From positions 62,001 to 126,000 of the forward strand of contig VXCM01000328.1 in NCBI GenBank assembly GCA_014773175.1: 64,000 nucleotides of DNA. The letters are read 5' to 3'. This document shows positions 23,524 to 35,205 of this stretch, piece after piece. This DNA is from Lucifuga dentata (taxonomy: Eukaryota; Chordata; Actinopteri; Ophidiiformes; Bythitidae). Every line of letters starts with the position of its first letter. The first letter of the stretch is position 1. Made by a program: the position numbers and the translations under genes. The notes beneath the pieces are model-generated. The model was not told where the DNA came from. It did no database searches and saw only the letters and a program-made list of their open reading frames with translations.

Positions 23524-25815
23524 NAGAGAGAGAGAGTGAGAGAGAGAGAGGTAATGGGTGAGACAAGATTAAAAAAAAAAATCAAATTAACAAAGAATAG
23601 GAAGGAAGCAGCGATGTCTTTGCTAAACCTTGAAGGAGAAAAATAACTGTGTAAAAAGTCCCAAATCATTTTATCACTCTGACCTTCTTGGGTTCGACTG
23701 TGTGAGAGAAATAGATGGTGGGCAAACAGTTATCTTCCTCTTCCTCATCATCTTCTTCCTCTATCCTGTCTCCACTGGGCGATGCTTTACTGTCAGACAT
23801 CCAGTTTGGTTTCAGACTCAATCCATTCACTGCAGGAGCGACAGCTCCCTCCTTCTCCTCCTCAGAGGAAGAGGATGATGTATCCTCGCCGTTCATGTCC
23901 GCATTGTCAGACAATCTGAAAAGGACAACATCAATTTACGCTTTAATTCATCTTTAGCACAGGAAACGTGTCTCTTGGAGTGTGTTTATGTACCTGTGCT
24001 GCTCATCTTGCAGCTCCTCCAGCTTCTCCAGTTCATCCAGCCGAGCCCACAGTTCCTCCTCCATCTTAGAGCGTTTTCTGCCCTCTCCATTCTCCTCTTT
24101 CACATCCAGCACGGCATCCACCTTGGGTTTCGAATTGGGTTTGTGAGCTATCCTTCGCTTTCCTGTTAAGGCAGAGAAGAAGTTAAAGCAATTCCTTCAC
24201 ATTTTTAGCCTAAATACCAGTCTGAGTTTGACTACATTAATGGATTGAGAAAAATACCTTTAGCAACAGCAGCATTATCATCCTCTTCTCTGATGTCTAC
24301 ATAGTCGCCTTTATTCTGAAGAGGAAGCAAAGTCAATAAGTCTCTACCACGTCTGCCTGCTGCTACATCATATTTGTGAGGAAATGGTCAAAATAGTGCA
24401 ACGTACACCTGAGATGGCTTCCAAATCTTTTGCAAACCCAACTCTGGCTTCAAAGTTTTTCAGAGTCTTGGACAGAGCATAGAGTTCACTCTTCACATCT
24501 GCAGAAAACAGATGCAAGATCATCAAAATGTGTATTCAGGGAGCAGAAGACAGACCAAACCCAATACAAAAAGATGGATGCAGGCTGGAGAGGGTTGTAA
24601 AATATTTTTAAAATGTGTATATTTGAAACAGCTGTTTAAGAGTTAAAATCCTACACTTGTTCACAGGGGGAAAATGGAAAATGATGACACAAACAATTCA
24701 TAATATCTTCTGCCCTGAACTGTACTCCGGATCATTAAATCTTCACAACAATTAAGCCCTTTACTAATAGCAGCAGCGGCCCTTGTTTCCATGGTGATTG
24801 GGAGCCCCTCCAGTTGGTGCATCAACTGGAAGTGAGGAAAGGTCAAACACAGACGGCCTGACATCTCAGTCGCTGTCTGACACGTTTCAGCCAGCTATGT
24901 TTGTATTACAGCACTTAGCTCTGTAATAGCGGGTGGGCAGGCTGTGGCAGCATGTTTCTGCTTCGCTAAACACTCTAATAATGTTCACATCAAAGATCGT
25001 TACTCAGGCTTCCTTTGACTGGATGTGAGGTTTTCAGAAGTAGAATGAGCAGAAGGGAAAACGCAGCAGAAGTAAAGCTACATGCGGTTTTTGACAGAGC
25101 ATCATTTTGAACAGCCGCGATGCATTGTCGGGGTTTAACCTGACAACAGGAAAGGAATGGCTGCAAGCTGATTTCACAGGATCTACCGCGGAACTAATGA
25201 CAGCGGAGATCTGCAACATGTGAATGTATGTGCGGCAAAGTGATCAAGCACTGGAAATGTCCTTTAAATCTTCATCCGCTGAGCACAAATGATGTTATGT
25301 CTGACACCGAGGCTCCGAAGCCTGTCAGACTTGAGAAGCAACGCTGAGGCTTCGCTCTCAGGAAAAAAAAAAAAAAAAAANAAAAAAAAAAAAAAAAACA
25401 CCCATGATGTTTGAAACACTTTGTGCTTCATTCAGGGTTGGATTCATGTGAATGGTTTGGTTTGACAGGCAGAATATTGATATTTTGTGGGATTCAGTGC
25501 ATTTAAGGACACTCAAAACAACGCATAACTCATGGGTAGCAGCAATATTAATAGCAATAATGTTACGGATTGTTGGTTTTTGCCTTTTGATTCATCGTGA
25601 AGCCATTAAGAAAGAGATGAGAAGCATGGAATATTTTGTACATATATTATATTAAATTATCTACTCCATTTATATCATTCCTTGAAACAGTTTTCAGTCA
25701 CCCACCCTCCCTCATCTGTCCCCTTTGAAAGCTGTTCACAAAAAATATTTTTTATCAAACACATTCGTTAAAAGCACATCCTCTACATGTCTCCCTGCAT
25801 ATAAAACCCTGTGTG

Positions 25816-25864
<49 letters not shown>

Positions 25865-28800
25865 GTAAATATAGAAAGATAACAGTATCATTTTCATTTA
25901 TAAAACCAAGGACAATTAGTCTAAATGACAGAAAAATCATACTGATCGATAGTGTCAGAGCAGCTAATATAGGTTCATTTTTATCATTTAAAAAAAAAAA
26001 ATATATAGATCAGTGTCGAAAATCAGTCATGCATGTGTGTGATGTGACTCGATGAAAATGAGCTCAAATATGCACAAGGGTATGTCTCCAACATTTTGAA
26101 GCACAACATTATTTTCACCAGCAGATGTCACCCACGAGCACTGTACGACATCCAGACACTAATCAATTTTCAATAAAATGGTTCAAAAATGAGGTTCAGT
26201 AATGAGGCTTCAGAAAGCCTCATTACTGATGATGAAATAAAGCACGCTTTCTTTGTTGCTCTAACGCTGCAGAAATAACACCACATCTGAATAACCAGCA
26301 TATAAACAGAAACTATCTGTGCATAAAAACATCTCTTCCACAAATCCTATCATGAACAATAGCAAGAATGACAGCAATTTTGATCCCTTTAGTGATTCTT
26401 CACAGGTTTTGAAAGCCTGTGTGAACCTGTTGCAGCAGCGCCCTCTGCTGGATGAAAGCCAGCAGGGTTGAGTGCATTTCTGGTTTTGAGAGTGAAGTGG
26501 AATTCTTTAAAAAACACACTCACATTTCATCCTGTGATCGACTAGTTCCTGAGCCTGCTTGGCGGAGCACTTAGCAAACCAGTTGTCACCAAGCAACACC
26601 GTGACCTCGTTGGTGTGCAGCAGCTTCCCCGGCATGAAGGCCAAAGGGCCAAACGGCACCTGATTACAGCACAGCGGATAGAAAAGAGCAGGAAGAGAGA
26701 AAAGACTGGTAAAAAACAAAACAAACAAAAAAAAAAAAAACACAAAAGGCAGGTGACAAAATACTGACATGGAACTCTAGAGGGAAAAAAAAACCCATTG
26801 TGTGTTTTTTCTGGCCTGTGTGTATTTCAAACTTACCATGATGTCATACGACAGTTGATCAGGGAGAGTTTTGAGCCGATCATTCAGGGCCTGGTAGTCG
26901 CCTGATACTTTTTCCCTGTACAATAATGAGTTTAAAGTGATGTTAGCCCGACAAATATTCAAATGTGTTTTTCATTTGATATCAGCGCACTCTTCTGAAA
27001 CCATTTTTAACCAACATCCTGCCAAACCAGAGCTCTGGGGGAATAGAGAGGTGAGACATGATGCAACACAAACGGCTTCAAGATGCTGTTATTTATTTGT
27101 ATTTATTCATAGCCTGAGTCACGACACCGACATGTAAAACTTTGGAGGAAATCGTGACATCAAAGTAAGAACAAGCAGTTCATTTTTTCCTTCCTCTGCA
27201 GATAACACAGAAATCTGAAGTTACTATACAAAAAAAAAAGGAATATTCCACTGAAAAACTTAACTTTTGACATTTCCTACTCTCCCTCATGACACTGATG
27301 AAGTTGTGTAAACTATCTACACTTAAAACAATGAATCAGCTATTAAAGCACCAAAACAAGAACTCATCAGAGTTTCAGTCATGGCAGCAAAACTCTGAAC
27401 ACATTTTCCACCATCAATAAATTGTTTTTAAGCGGATGAAATGCTCTGCGCACTCAACAATGATCACATAACTCACTGGGGTCATTTTACTGTCCCACTG
27501 ATGAATCTAAGATTTACTGTCCTTTCAGCTGTTTCCGTCTCTGCCAACCCCATAAAAAATCTATATGGGTCTCAGATTCTCTGCTTTCTTCATCAGCTAG
27601 TCCAAGTTTTTTGTACAACTGGTGCAGGGCAGCATACCTGCAGGTTATGAAAGCGTGATGAGAGCAGATGATGCTCAACTGTACATTAAATGTGCTCGGT
27701 GTTGTAGAAAATCACATTATTGGACTAAAAGTAGCTAAAATCTCTGTAGAGCTGCAGCGATGGGACTGAATTCTCTGCCTGTTTGTCACTATCAGAGATC
27801 TTTTCACATGATTCAGTCATTTCATCATGTAAAAATGACACTTTCCCGTTTATTTTTATCACTCGGGTTGATCAGACGTGTCCTACTCGTAATTACAAGA
27901 GATTTCTGATTTAAAAAAAAAAAAAAAAAANAAAAAAAAAAAAAAAAAAAGTTGCACAAAATCTGGGGACAAACAGATACAATTCTGGACTTTTGGACCA
28001 CTGCACAATCATTAGCTTCATTAAAGCTGGATTATAAAATTGGTTTGAGCAATTTAAATTTGTCCTTTTAACCTTCAAAGAATCAGTCACTGGCTTCTTC
28101 ACTTGAAACACACACAGCAGCAGTGCTTGATAATGGCTAAAACATTTTTGCTCAACACTGAAATCATGACTGATCTTTGGAAAAACGTGTTAATGCACTT
28201 AAATTGACAGGAAACTGCTTTTACGTTCAAACTGCACCCAATAAATGTATAAACTTGCCGCCAACATACAAATCTGAGTCAAAATACTGTTTTTTTTTTT
28301 TTTTTTTTNTTTTTTTTTTTTTTTTTGACATGAAATCAGGGTTAATCTTAGACTTAACTTACTGCTGCTACGGCTGAGTGTTGCTGCAGCTTTTCCCACC
28401 ACAGACAAAGCAGTTGGACTAAACATGAAGTTTTGTCTGTGGAGTGAAAATATTCTTTGCTCTGATTGGTCAGATGCAGCCGAGCATGCTCTCTAAACGA
28501 AAAGGCCAAATATTGCACCGCATCAAGCCTAATCAACTGTGCAAGCCCAACTCATGACTGTGATTAGCATAAAATTAGTCGTGCAGCGCTAACATGGAGC
28601 TAACTAACAGGACAAACAAACCTGAGAGATTTTCCTGCTCACTTTTTGGGTGAAATATCGAATTCAAGATTTAATCTCCTTTTACAAATGTTTTATTCTT
28701 TGATATAAACCACTCAAACACAATAAACTGCAGAAGAATCCTGCAAAATATTAACACCAGCTTCATGTGCAGAAGTCCAAAAAATAGGAATTCAGGCGTG

Positions 28801-30650
28801 AAATTTGATGAGCTTTTTAAGGAATTGTCTTAACAATTTTTTTTTTTTAATCCCCAAGGAAGTACGGTTTTGTCAAGCTCTTTTAGTGTGACGTAACGAA
28901 TACAACAATGTGTGACTGCTCAACTTTTGAAACACTTACCAATGCAGAATCCGACTTTTACAGTCTCGCACCACCTGTTTTAGGACAAATCATTTCAATA
29001 TGATTCACACTGACAAAACATGCATCTTCACATCCTTGTGTTGATGATGAAATAATCTGTTTTGAACACGACTGAACACAAAGTAATCAGAAATAAAGAC
29101 TTATCAAGCAAATTACTCAGGTACCCATTTCATAAACAATCTCTGATTACCGCTCTCACTTGACTGGTACTTCAAATATGGATACATAAACAACAAATTA
29201 ACGGCTTTATCTTGGATCATCTCTCTCTCTCTTTCCCTCACACATGCATGCATACACGCACACACACACGCACACACACACAAACACTCAGCAGAATATG
29301 AGGGCAAACAGCTGTCAAACTACATCCAAATGGTCAGGAGAAAAGCAGAAACGCTCCTCATTGCGACACGTGGTGGTCCTTTATTCTGGCAAACATAAAG
29401 GACCATCCCAGTGATTCTGAATGTTCAAGCCCAATAAATATTACATACGTACTGTCAACCATTTTCTAAAACATAAAAACATATTTTAGTTTACCTGTTA
29501 TTTTTGCCAAATCCAGAAATCTTTCGAAATCAAATGATTATGAGATACATCCACCTTAAAATTCAATGTTTCACCTGCTACCTGCTACTACCTATGTCCA
29601 AATATAGAAAGGATGGTTGTTTTTAATTTCTCAGTAAAAGCTGGGACTCCTGGGACTATTTTTCCTGGCGGAGACATACATTTCATTCTGTGCAGCTCCA
29701 TGTTGGACAAATTAAATAAAGTAACTTCGACAAAAAATGTAATAGACGTTTTGTTTGCTGTGATGGATTACTTATCTGAAGCATGTTTCAAGTCTATACA
29801 AGTTGATTTTAATAGCCTATTGGAATGTACTGAAACCAATAGCAGCCTGGAAGGTATGAAAAACAATTAGAATATTTGAGTATGTTTTGGAAAAGAGTTG
29901 GCATTAATGTAGCATGTATGTGGGTGGTATTTATTGGGCTCAAATATGTCACTGGTATGGTCCTTTAATGTGCTCGAATTGGGTTGCAGGAAAACCCAAA
30001 AGGTCTTGAAGTTGTTCCACATGGTCCTCCAAAGAAAATGAGAGGGACAAGAATAACTTTAGTAACACTTCTTCTTTTTTTTTTTAACATGAGACATGAT
30101 TTACTGTAAGGAAAAAGTATTTTGATTAGAATTTTCACATATTTTTCGCCTAAATTACACCCAAAAAAGAGAAAACTGAACAAACTGGGCAAGCTGAATT
30201 TGTATCATGCAGCGGGTGTTCACTTGCTAATGCAATTCAAGGCTAACTGGCCTTGCTAGCCGCCTGTCAATGCATCAAACTACGGAGCTCAATCTGAATT
30301 ATTGTGACAGGCCTGCAACTTAAAAACTTAGTGTTCAGGCGTGGAAACGAAACTAAACACCCTTCAGGCAGCCATCACAAACAAAACTTGAGTGGCTGCA
30401 AAGAAGGACGTAGCCATGACGGTAATCTGGTGATTTACCAATGCAAGTGGATTAGTTGTGGCATATTTAATACACAAAAAGTCGAAATAAATCGGTAGAA
30501 GCTGCAGCAGGTCCACGGCGTGCTCAGTAGCCGTGTGGCTAGTCCACTCATAGCAGCAAACTACTGCAGCTGAATTACCTTTTCCTGTTCCTCTCGGAGC
30601 CTGACAACTCCCCCGAGATGCTCTATGTTCATTTTACTTTCCTCAGACAT
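21435..30650 (-). CDS. uri1: URI1, unconventional prefoldin RPB5 interactor
   Basis: Prefoldin-like scaffold of the R2TP/prefoldin-like complex, which helps assemble RNA polymerases via RPB5 and also binds PP1-gamma; cytosolic and nuclear. Eleven coding exons on the minus strand: 30650-30579, 28974-28940, 26915-26837, 26659-26524, 24498-24407, 24315-24258, 24162-23994, 23915-23684, 23461-23310, 23166-22926, 21623-21435. All phases agree; 1455 nt give 484 aa (human 535). Signatures as recalled from human: RLREEQEK, the VPFGPLAFMPGKL...NEVTVLLGDNWFAKCSAKQA prefoldin core, RIAHKPNSKPK, ELWARLDELEKLEEL, PTIYFSHTVEPKKVRINTGKNT without a gap, RKSILKLRSRENSVCSDTSE and C-terminal RVSKFKAARLQQK. The start follows GGACAATGT in exon 1 (MSEESKMNIEHL). 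The human Asp-rich stretch is shorter here (EEEDDEEEEDN). Identification is firm; exon ends are mine. Confidence 0.95.
21624..22925 (-). other. uri1 last intron
   Basis: 1.3 kb, no gene. Contains a possible retroelement tail (GGACAATAAAGTGTTATC then TTATC repeats, about 22180-22230) and a 63-bp block (22757-22819) repeated exactly at 22821-22883 across a single N. That block ends in a 10-bp perfect hairpin (ACCTTCGATC / GATCGAAGGT), a plausible reason for an assembly break. Confidence 0.7.
23466..23552. repeat. (GA)n microsatellite forming the polypyrimidine tract of uri1 exon 9
   Basis: About 85 bp of GA on the plus strand (CT on the uri1 strand) ending within 10 bp of the exon 9 acceptor TTTCTTCAG. 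A single N sits at 23524. The repeat itself supplies the pyrimidine tract for splicing. Confidence 0.9.
24499..26523 (-). other. uri1 intron between exons 4 and 5
   Basis: 2 kb, no gene seen. Holds an A-tract with a single N at 25381, an (AT)n repeat near 25817-25870, and a perfect 14-bp stem / 4-base loop hairpin at 26197-26228 (CAGTAATGAGGCTT, loop CAGA). Confidence 0.7.
26916..28939 (-). other. uri1 intron between exons 2 and 3
   Basis: 2 kb, no gene seen. Two homopolymer joins with single Ns: poly-A at 27931 and poly-T at 28309. The rest is AT-rich unique sequence. Confidence 0.7.
29396..29968 (+). mobile_element. TTAA-family MITE, copy D, in uri1 intron 1
   Basis: Left end (ATAAAGGACCATCCCAGTGA) slightly decayed. 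The interior is like copies A and B. Right end ACTGGTATGGTCCTTTAA. It lies in the 1.6-kb intron 28975-30578, which otherwise shows only a CA/GT-rich stretch near 29240-29290. Confidence 0.8.
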
Positions 30651-32471
30651 TGTCCACATACGTGCACAAAGGGAACCTGTGATGTTTATGACCCCAGAAC
30701 AAGCTCAGGGGTTGTTGTGAGTCCTAAAGAAATGTTTATGAATGTGACTCCTGAGACCCGTTCTGGTCCTATTCATCCGTGGGGCAGTGATAGTTATCCA
30801 CACTTTCGGAAGTAATACCATTTCACACGCTCATTTCACGATTTCTGCATCATTTCAAAAAAAAAAAAAGAAAAAAAAAAAGAGATCCAAGGTTTTAGTG
30901 TTTCCACAGATTAGCAAATTCTCCTTGTCAGTTGCTGCGCCACGCTCCTCGTAGCAGTGTCAGGAAACCAGGAAGACGACGAGACTTCCGGTCGAAATCT
31001 TCGAAATAAAGCTTCATTGGCGTTAATAAATAAATAAATAAATAAATAAAAAAAAAAACAAAATAGCATTAAAGGATCAGCTGGTGAACTTTAAATTAAA
31101 AGAGATTTGTGTTTTTGTTCCGCTGATTATCCAATTTTTTTAAGACAGACGAAAGAAAGTATGTGACAGTTAGTCCTAAATTCAAAATACATTAAAAACT
31201 AAAAATCTAAAAAAGCAAATTCAAGCACAGTTGTGTTTCTGTGACCTGCTTTTTTTCAAGTGGAATTTGATCAAATGTTTCCAAAAGCCTGTTTCCTTCA
31301 GTTATTGGAAATAAACATTATTATAGGAAACATACAAATACTGGGTCATGTGAGGAGAGGAGTATTTTATTTTGAAGAAGAACACTATCTTTCCTCTTTG
31401 GGTCAATACAAATGTAGTTAACTTGACGCAGAGGAACCTGTGTCTCCCAGTGTACCATGGGTAAATTCTGACGACTGCACAAATGTAAACAGTGGAAATT
31501 TCTAGATAAATTCTCGTTAAGCATTTAATATGACACTGACAATCTCATCCATTTCCAGAGATATGATATGATTTTATAAAATTAGCGATGCGTTCGTCCA
31601 CCTATCGAACGTGCGTTTGTCCAGACCTATCATGTGACATGATAGGTCTCTCTTTAGCTACACAAAACACTGAAATAGATACGATATTTATGGCGGAACA
31701 TGTTTGTGAAGGGCACGCACACAAATACACATTTACATAATGGTCTATAAATCAGCAGAGCTCTACTTGTAATAAGAAAAAGGCGGATTCATGAGATTAA
31801 TGTCATGCCTGCCATAGTTCCAGCCCCTTCTGTCGCTCACACTCACTGGTTGTTTTTGTTGCCTTCAGGGCCTGTGGGAAATAATCTAATTCATGTAGGA
31901 TTCTTGATCAGTAAAAGTAATATCTTAATTGATTATTTCAGCAGTAGCTATTTATCTGAATTAGTGCAACATGGTTTATTAAACAAAATGACACAATCAA
32001 ACACTTGTTTCTTTGTTCGCGTTTGTTATTATTTACGATCAATAGCCGCTAGAAAATGTGATCTCCAAGCAGTAAGTGAAGGCAGCAATCTTTCTGCCGT
32101 CATATTCTCCCATCAGGCATTGCGACCATGATGAACCTTGGAAATAAGCAATAACCGGCACAGAACAGCGCAGGAGACTACAACTAGAATAATTTTGAAA
32201 TAAATTGTCGGGGATCATTCATGAAGCTTTCATAAGGAAATAAGGTATTTAACATTTTGTAAGGCTTTGCCTCAAAGAACAAGTAACGATGCTATAAGTG
32301 ATGTTTTGGTCTGTTCTTGATGATGCAATCAGGACTATTAATACAAATGATGTGATTTTATGATAAATCAATAGAAAATCATAATTCTGTGTTTAACACA
32401 TAAACTGTTAATATATGTTTTTATAACTCCTGTTATCACCCAAACAGTACTGTTAAAATCTGATTCACAGC
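30651..32471. promoter_or_regulatory. Divergent intergenic region of uri1 and c19orf12
   Basis: 1.8 kb between head-to-head start codons. On the uri1 strand, ACCGGAAGT (30992-30984) is a consensus ETS/GABP site about 335 bp upstream of the uri1 ATG, typical of housekeeping promoters. A (TAAA)n run lies at about 31026-31050. At 31623-31649 a 13-bp inverted repeat (AGACCTATCATGT / ACATGATAGGTCT) holds TCATGTGA, an MITF/TFE-type E-box. Any 5' untranslated exon of c19orf12 could not be located. No coding gene is seen between, including no cyclin E. Confidence 0.5.
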
Positions 32472-33233
32472 ATGTGTCATCGAATTGATGATGTCATGAA
32501 GCTGTGTTGCGAGTTATCTGCCAATCAGCAGATCCAGACCACAGTGAAGGGCTCAGGGAAGGGGGCAGCAGCTGCTGGGGGTCTGGCCTTTGCTGGAGGT
32601 TTGGTTGGAGGTCCTCTTGGTATTGCAGTGGGTACGTGAAAAAAATTCAAGTTGTTTCTCTGTCTTGTGAAAAATACAATTCACCATCATCTGTACTGTT
32701 TATTGACTGCAGTGGATTTCACACTGTTTACTCTGTTATTGACGTAAATGTTTTTTTTGATTGACAGCTGGACTGTAACTCATCAATATGCTACACGTCC
32801 AAAAGTGTGTGAATTTTCCTTCTAATTAGTGGGTCTACTAATTTAATAATGGAGGCGGAATAATGGTCTTGTCATGGTTTATGCTTGGTCCCTTAGTCCC
32901 AGAGAAGAGAAAATTTTATAGCATATTATATTTTAGACTGCAGTGTCTCTTACTTTGTGGCAGCAGTTTGTGGAAGAAATGTTCCTGTTTCTGCATGACA
33001 CCCCATGCACAAAGCAATGCCCATAAATGGGTCCATAAATTAGAATGCATATTGCGAGCCAGGCTTTATCACCCAACATCAGTGCCAAACCTCTTCCGGC
33101 TCTTTTTTTTTTTGGCTAAATGGAAACAAATCTGTGCAGCCAGAAAGCAAATGGGTGGCAATAGTGGTTTTGAAATTAGATGTTCAGCAATGACATCCAC
33201 AATATTTGCTTGTCCACATTCTTTTGTATTATG

Positions 33234-33279
<46 letters not shown>

Positions 33280-33576
33280 TTCACAAATTTGAAATCTTCT
33301 TCTCCTGTAGGTGGTGCTGTTGGGGGCCTGCTGGGGTGCTGGCTGACCAGTGGGCAATTCAAACCACTGCCTCAGATCATAATGGAGCTCAGCCCTCAGC
33401 AGCAGCAGAAGCTTTATGATTCACTCATTGCCATCCTGGGAGACATTCAGTGGACAGACGTGGCCCAGCTAACTGCTCTGGTGATGGGCAACTCCAGCCT
33501 TAAGCAGCAACTTACAGCCGCCTTGCTCAGTTATGTCACCAAGGAGCTCCAGGCAGAGGTGCACTACGTGGATTAG
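32472..33576 (+). CDS. c19orf12: C19orf12 homologue, small membrane-associated mitochondrial/ER protein
   Basis: Human C19orf12 is an ER/mitochondria-associated protein whose defects cause MPAN, a neurodegeneration with brain iron accumulation; its biochemical role is unsettled. Two coding exons, 32472-32631 and 33311-33576, join with GTACGT donor and CTCCTGTAG acceptor to give 141 aa, the length of the shorter human isoform. A glycine-rich hydrophobic hairpin spans residues 29-65 ([20 protein letters not shown], then AVGGLLG), followed by [11 protein letters not shown] and LTALVMG and ending [25 protein letters not shown] aligns with human MTIMVEDIMKL, which fixes the start. AATAAA at 34326-34331 would give a roughly 750-nt 3' UTR. 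Teleosts often carry several members of this family, so orthology rests on the neighbouring uri1. Confidence 0.93.
32632..33310 (+). other. c19orf12 intron
   Basis: 679 bp. Contains a poly-T run of about 30 bases (33237-33273) just upstream of the acceptor. An open frame from 32863 runs through it into exon 2, but it crosses the poly-T and acceptor and is not a real start. Confidence 0.8.
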
Positions 33577-35005
33577 TATGACACACTGGGATGCCTTGCT
33601 CAGAGACCTGTTTGCTCAGGAGGATGATGTCTATGTAATGGACATGAAATGGTTTTTTTGAAGCTGGGATTTTTATAGTGGGATTCAATGTGTTTTCCAA
33701 CAATTTATTAAGTAGAGATTATTTAATTGTGAAAGTACTTATTGCAAAGTTGCACAAAACCATAAATGCTTGTAACAGGTCATGCTGGTAAAACATTGCT
33801 GAGCACACTATTGTGCATTAAATAGTGTTAAACAGCTATATATCTGGATTAATTATTGAGGTGTAATTATATGAGTTGGCAGAAATATTTATACCTTTAA
33901 TAGCTGGCAATTTTTGGTTTTACTGTGAATTAAGGCCTTATGAGTAATGCATGTACAATGCAGCACCATTGCATGGTGTACTACTGTATTTTGTGTCAGT
34001 GCCAAGAGTATTTATTTGTTTTTATTTGATGTGGGTGTAAATTTATTTTGTATTGGTGATTAAGCACCAGCTTTTCAACATATAGCAGGAATTTACTATC
34101 ATATTATTATTGCCATCATCGAGTCAATACTAGCTCTTTATGCTGCTTTGTTGTAGTTCACTAATTAAAAATATAGACTTGCAGACTTGTTTCATACTAT
34201 TTAAAATAACACTTTGATTTGTGATTTATCAGTCTAACCAGTAATGCTTTATTTTACAATAGATACCAGTAGATACTGATATCAAAGGGGGCCTCCACTG
34301 GCCATGCACACATCATCAAGAGTTCAATAAATATTTCTTCTTCTTTAAACATAACTTGGCTGTGGACAAATCACCTCTTCATCCATTTCATCTCAATGTA
34401 CTCCACTGTATGTACAAAGTCTCTTTATATTTTATACATTGGGGAGAAAAAAAAAAACCTTACTGTTATGGTCTTTCATAGATGCCGATGATATTTTTGG
34501 ATTCTTCTAAATGGGCTTCACAGATCCACACTTCTCTGCTCAGTGAATGGCAACCGAGCGACCAAACTGTTGTTTCTGTCAGTTCAGTGGAAGCCCCTTA
34601 TGGTTCATAAGTGCCTTGTTGATATAATTCATAAACACAGCATGCGCCGTTGTTGAAGAGCAATTTCATTTTATGTAACCATGAACTCATGTGACTCCCA
34701 CTCTCGTCACTCCATCAGTCATACAATTTTAGTAACATTTCAAGTTACCTACCATTTGTTTAGGACGATGAATTTATTGGGAATGAATTTCTTTCGTTGA
34801 CCTTGGCGGAGGTATACGTTCTCATACTGCCTTCTTGTTTTAGAAATGTTACCTTGCTAAATGTTAAAACTGGTGCAAAATGGGATTCCAAGAGAAAAGA
34901 TACACTAACACAGCTTTCATGCAGATAAAAATCTATCTTTATTAGTAAATGGACAGTTTTTCTTGTAGCCTCATGGTTTTCAGACAAAGCCATTTTAAAA
35001 TTCAT
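33577..35005. other. 3' UTR of c19orf12 and convergent 3' end of uqcrfs1
   Basis: Tail-to-tail region. Candidate poly(A) signals: AATAAA at 34326-34331 on the plus strand for c19orf12, and TTTATT at 34938-34943 (AATAAA on the minus strand) for uqcrfs1. An A-tract lies near 34447. No further gene seen. Confidence 0.65.
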
Positions 35006-35205
35006 ATTACAGAAATGAGGTAGAGCTCCGGTATCTATCCCACCACGACTTTGTCATTACAGAAATGAGGTAGAGCTCCGGTATCTATCCCACCATGACT
35101 TTGTCATTACAGAAATGAGGTAGAGCTCCGGTATCTATCCCACCACGACTTTGTCATTACAGAAATGAGGTAGAGCTCCGGTATCTATCCCACCACGACT
35201 GTGTC
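35006..35205 (-). repeat. 50-bp minisatellite, 4 copies, spanning the uqcrfs1 stop codon
   Basis: Units start at 35006, 35056, 35106 and 35156 with an exact 50-bp period and almost no differences. On the minus strand the 5'-most unit contains the last codons (Val-Val-Val-Gly-stop) and the start of the 3' UTR. The three downstream units repeat the same sequence as 3' UTR, each with a ghost GTCGTGGTGGGATAG. It is not a CRISPR: there are no spacers. Confidence 0.95.

Noticed and set aside
32863..33310. Upstream extension of the c19orf12 second exon frame
   Set aside because: Crosses a poly-T run and a strong acceptor; the true exon begins at 33311 and joins 32631 in phase.
35006..35205. Possible CRISPR-like array
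   Set aside because: Contiguous 50-bp repeats without spacers in a eukaryotic 3' UTR; it is a minisatellite.
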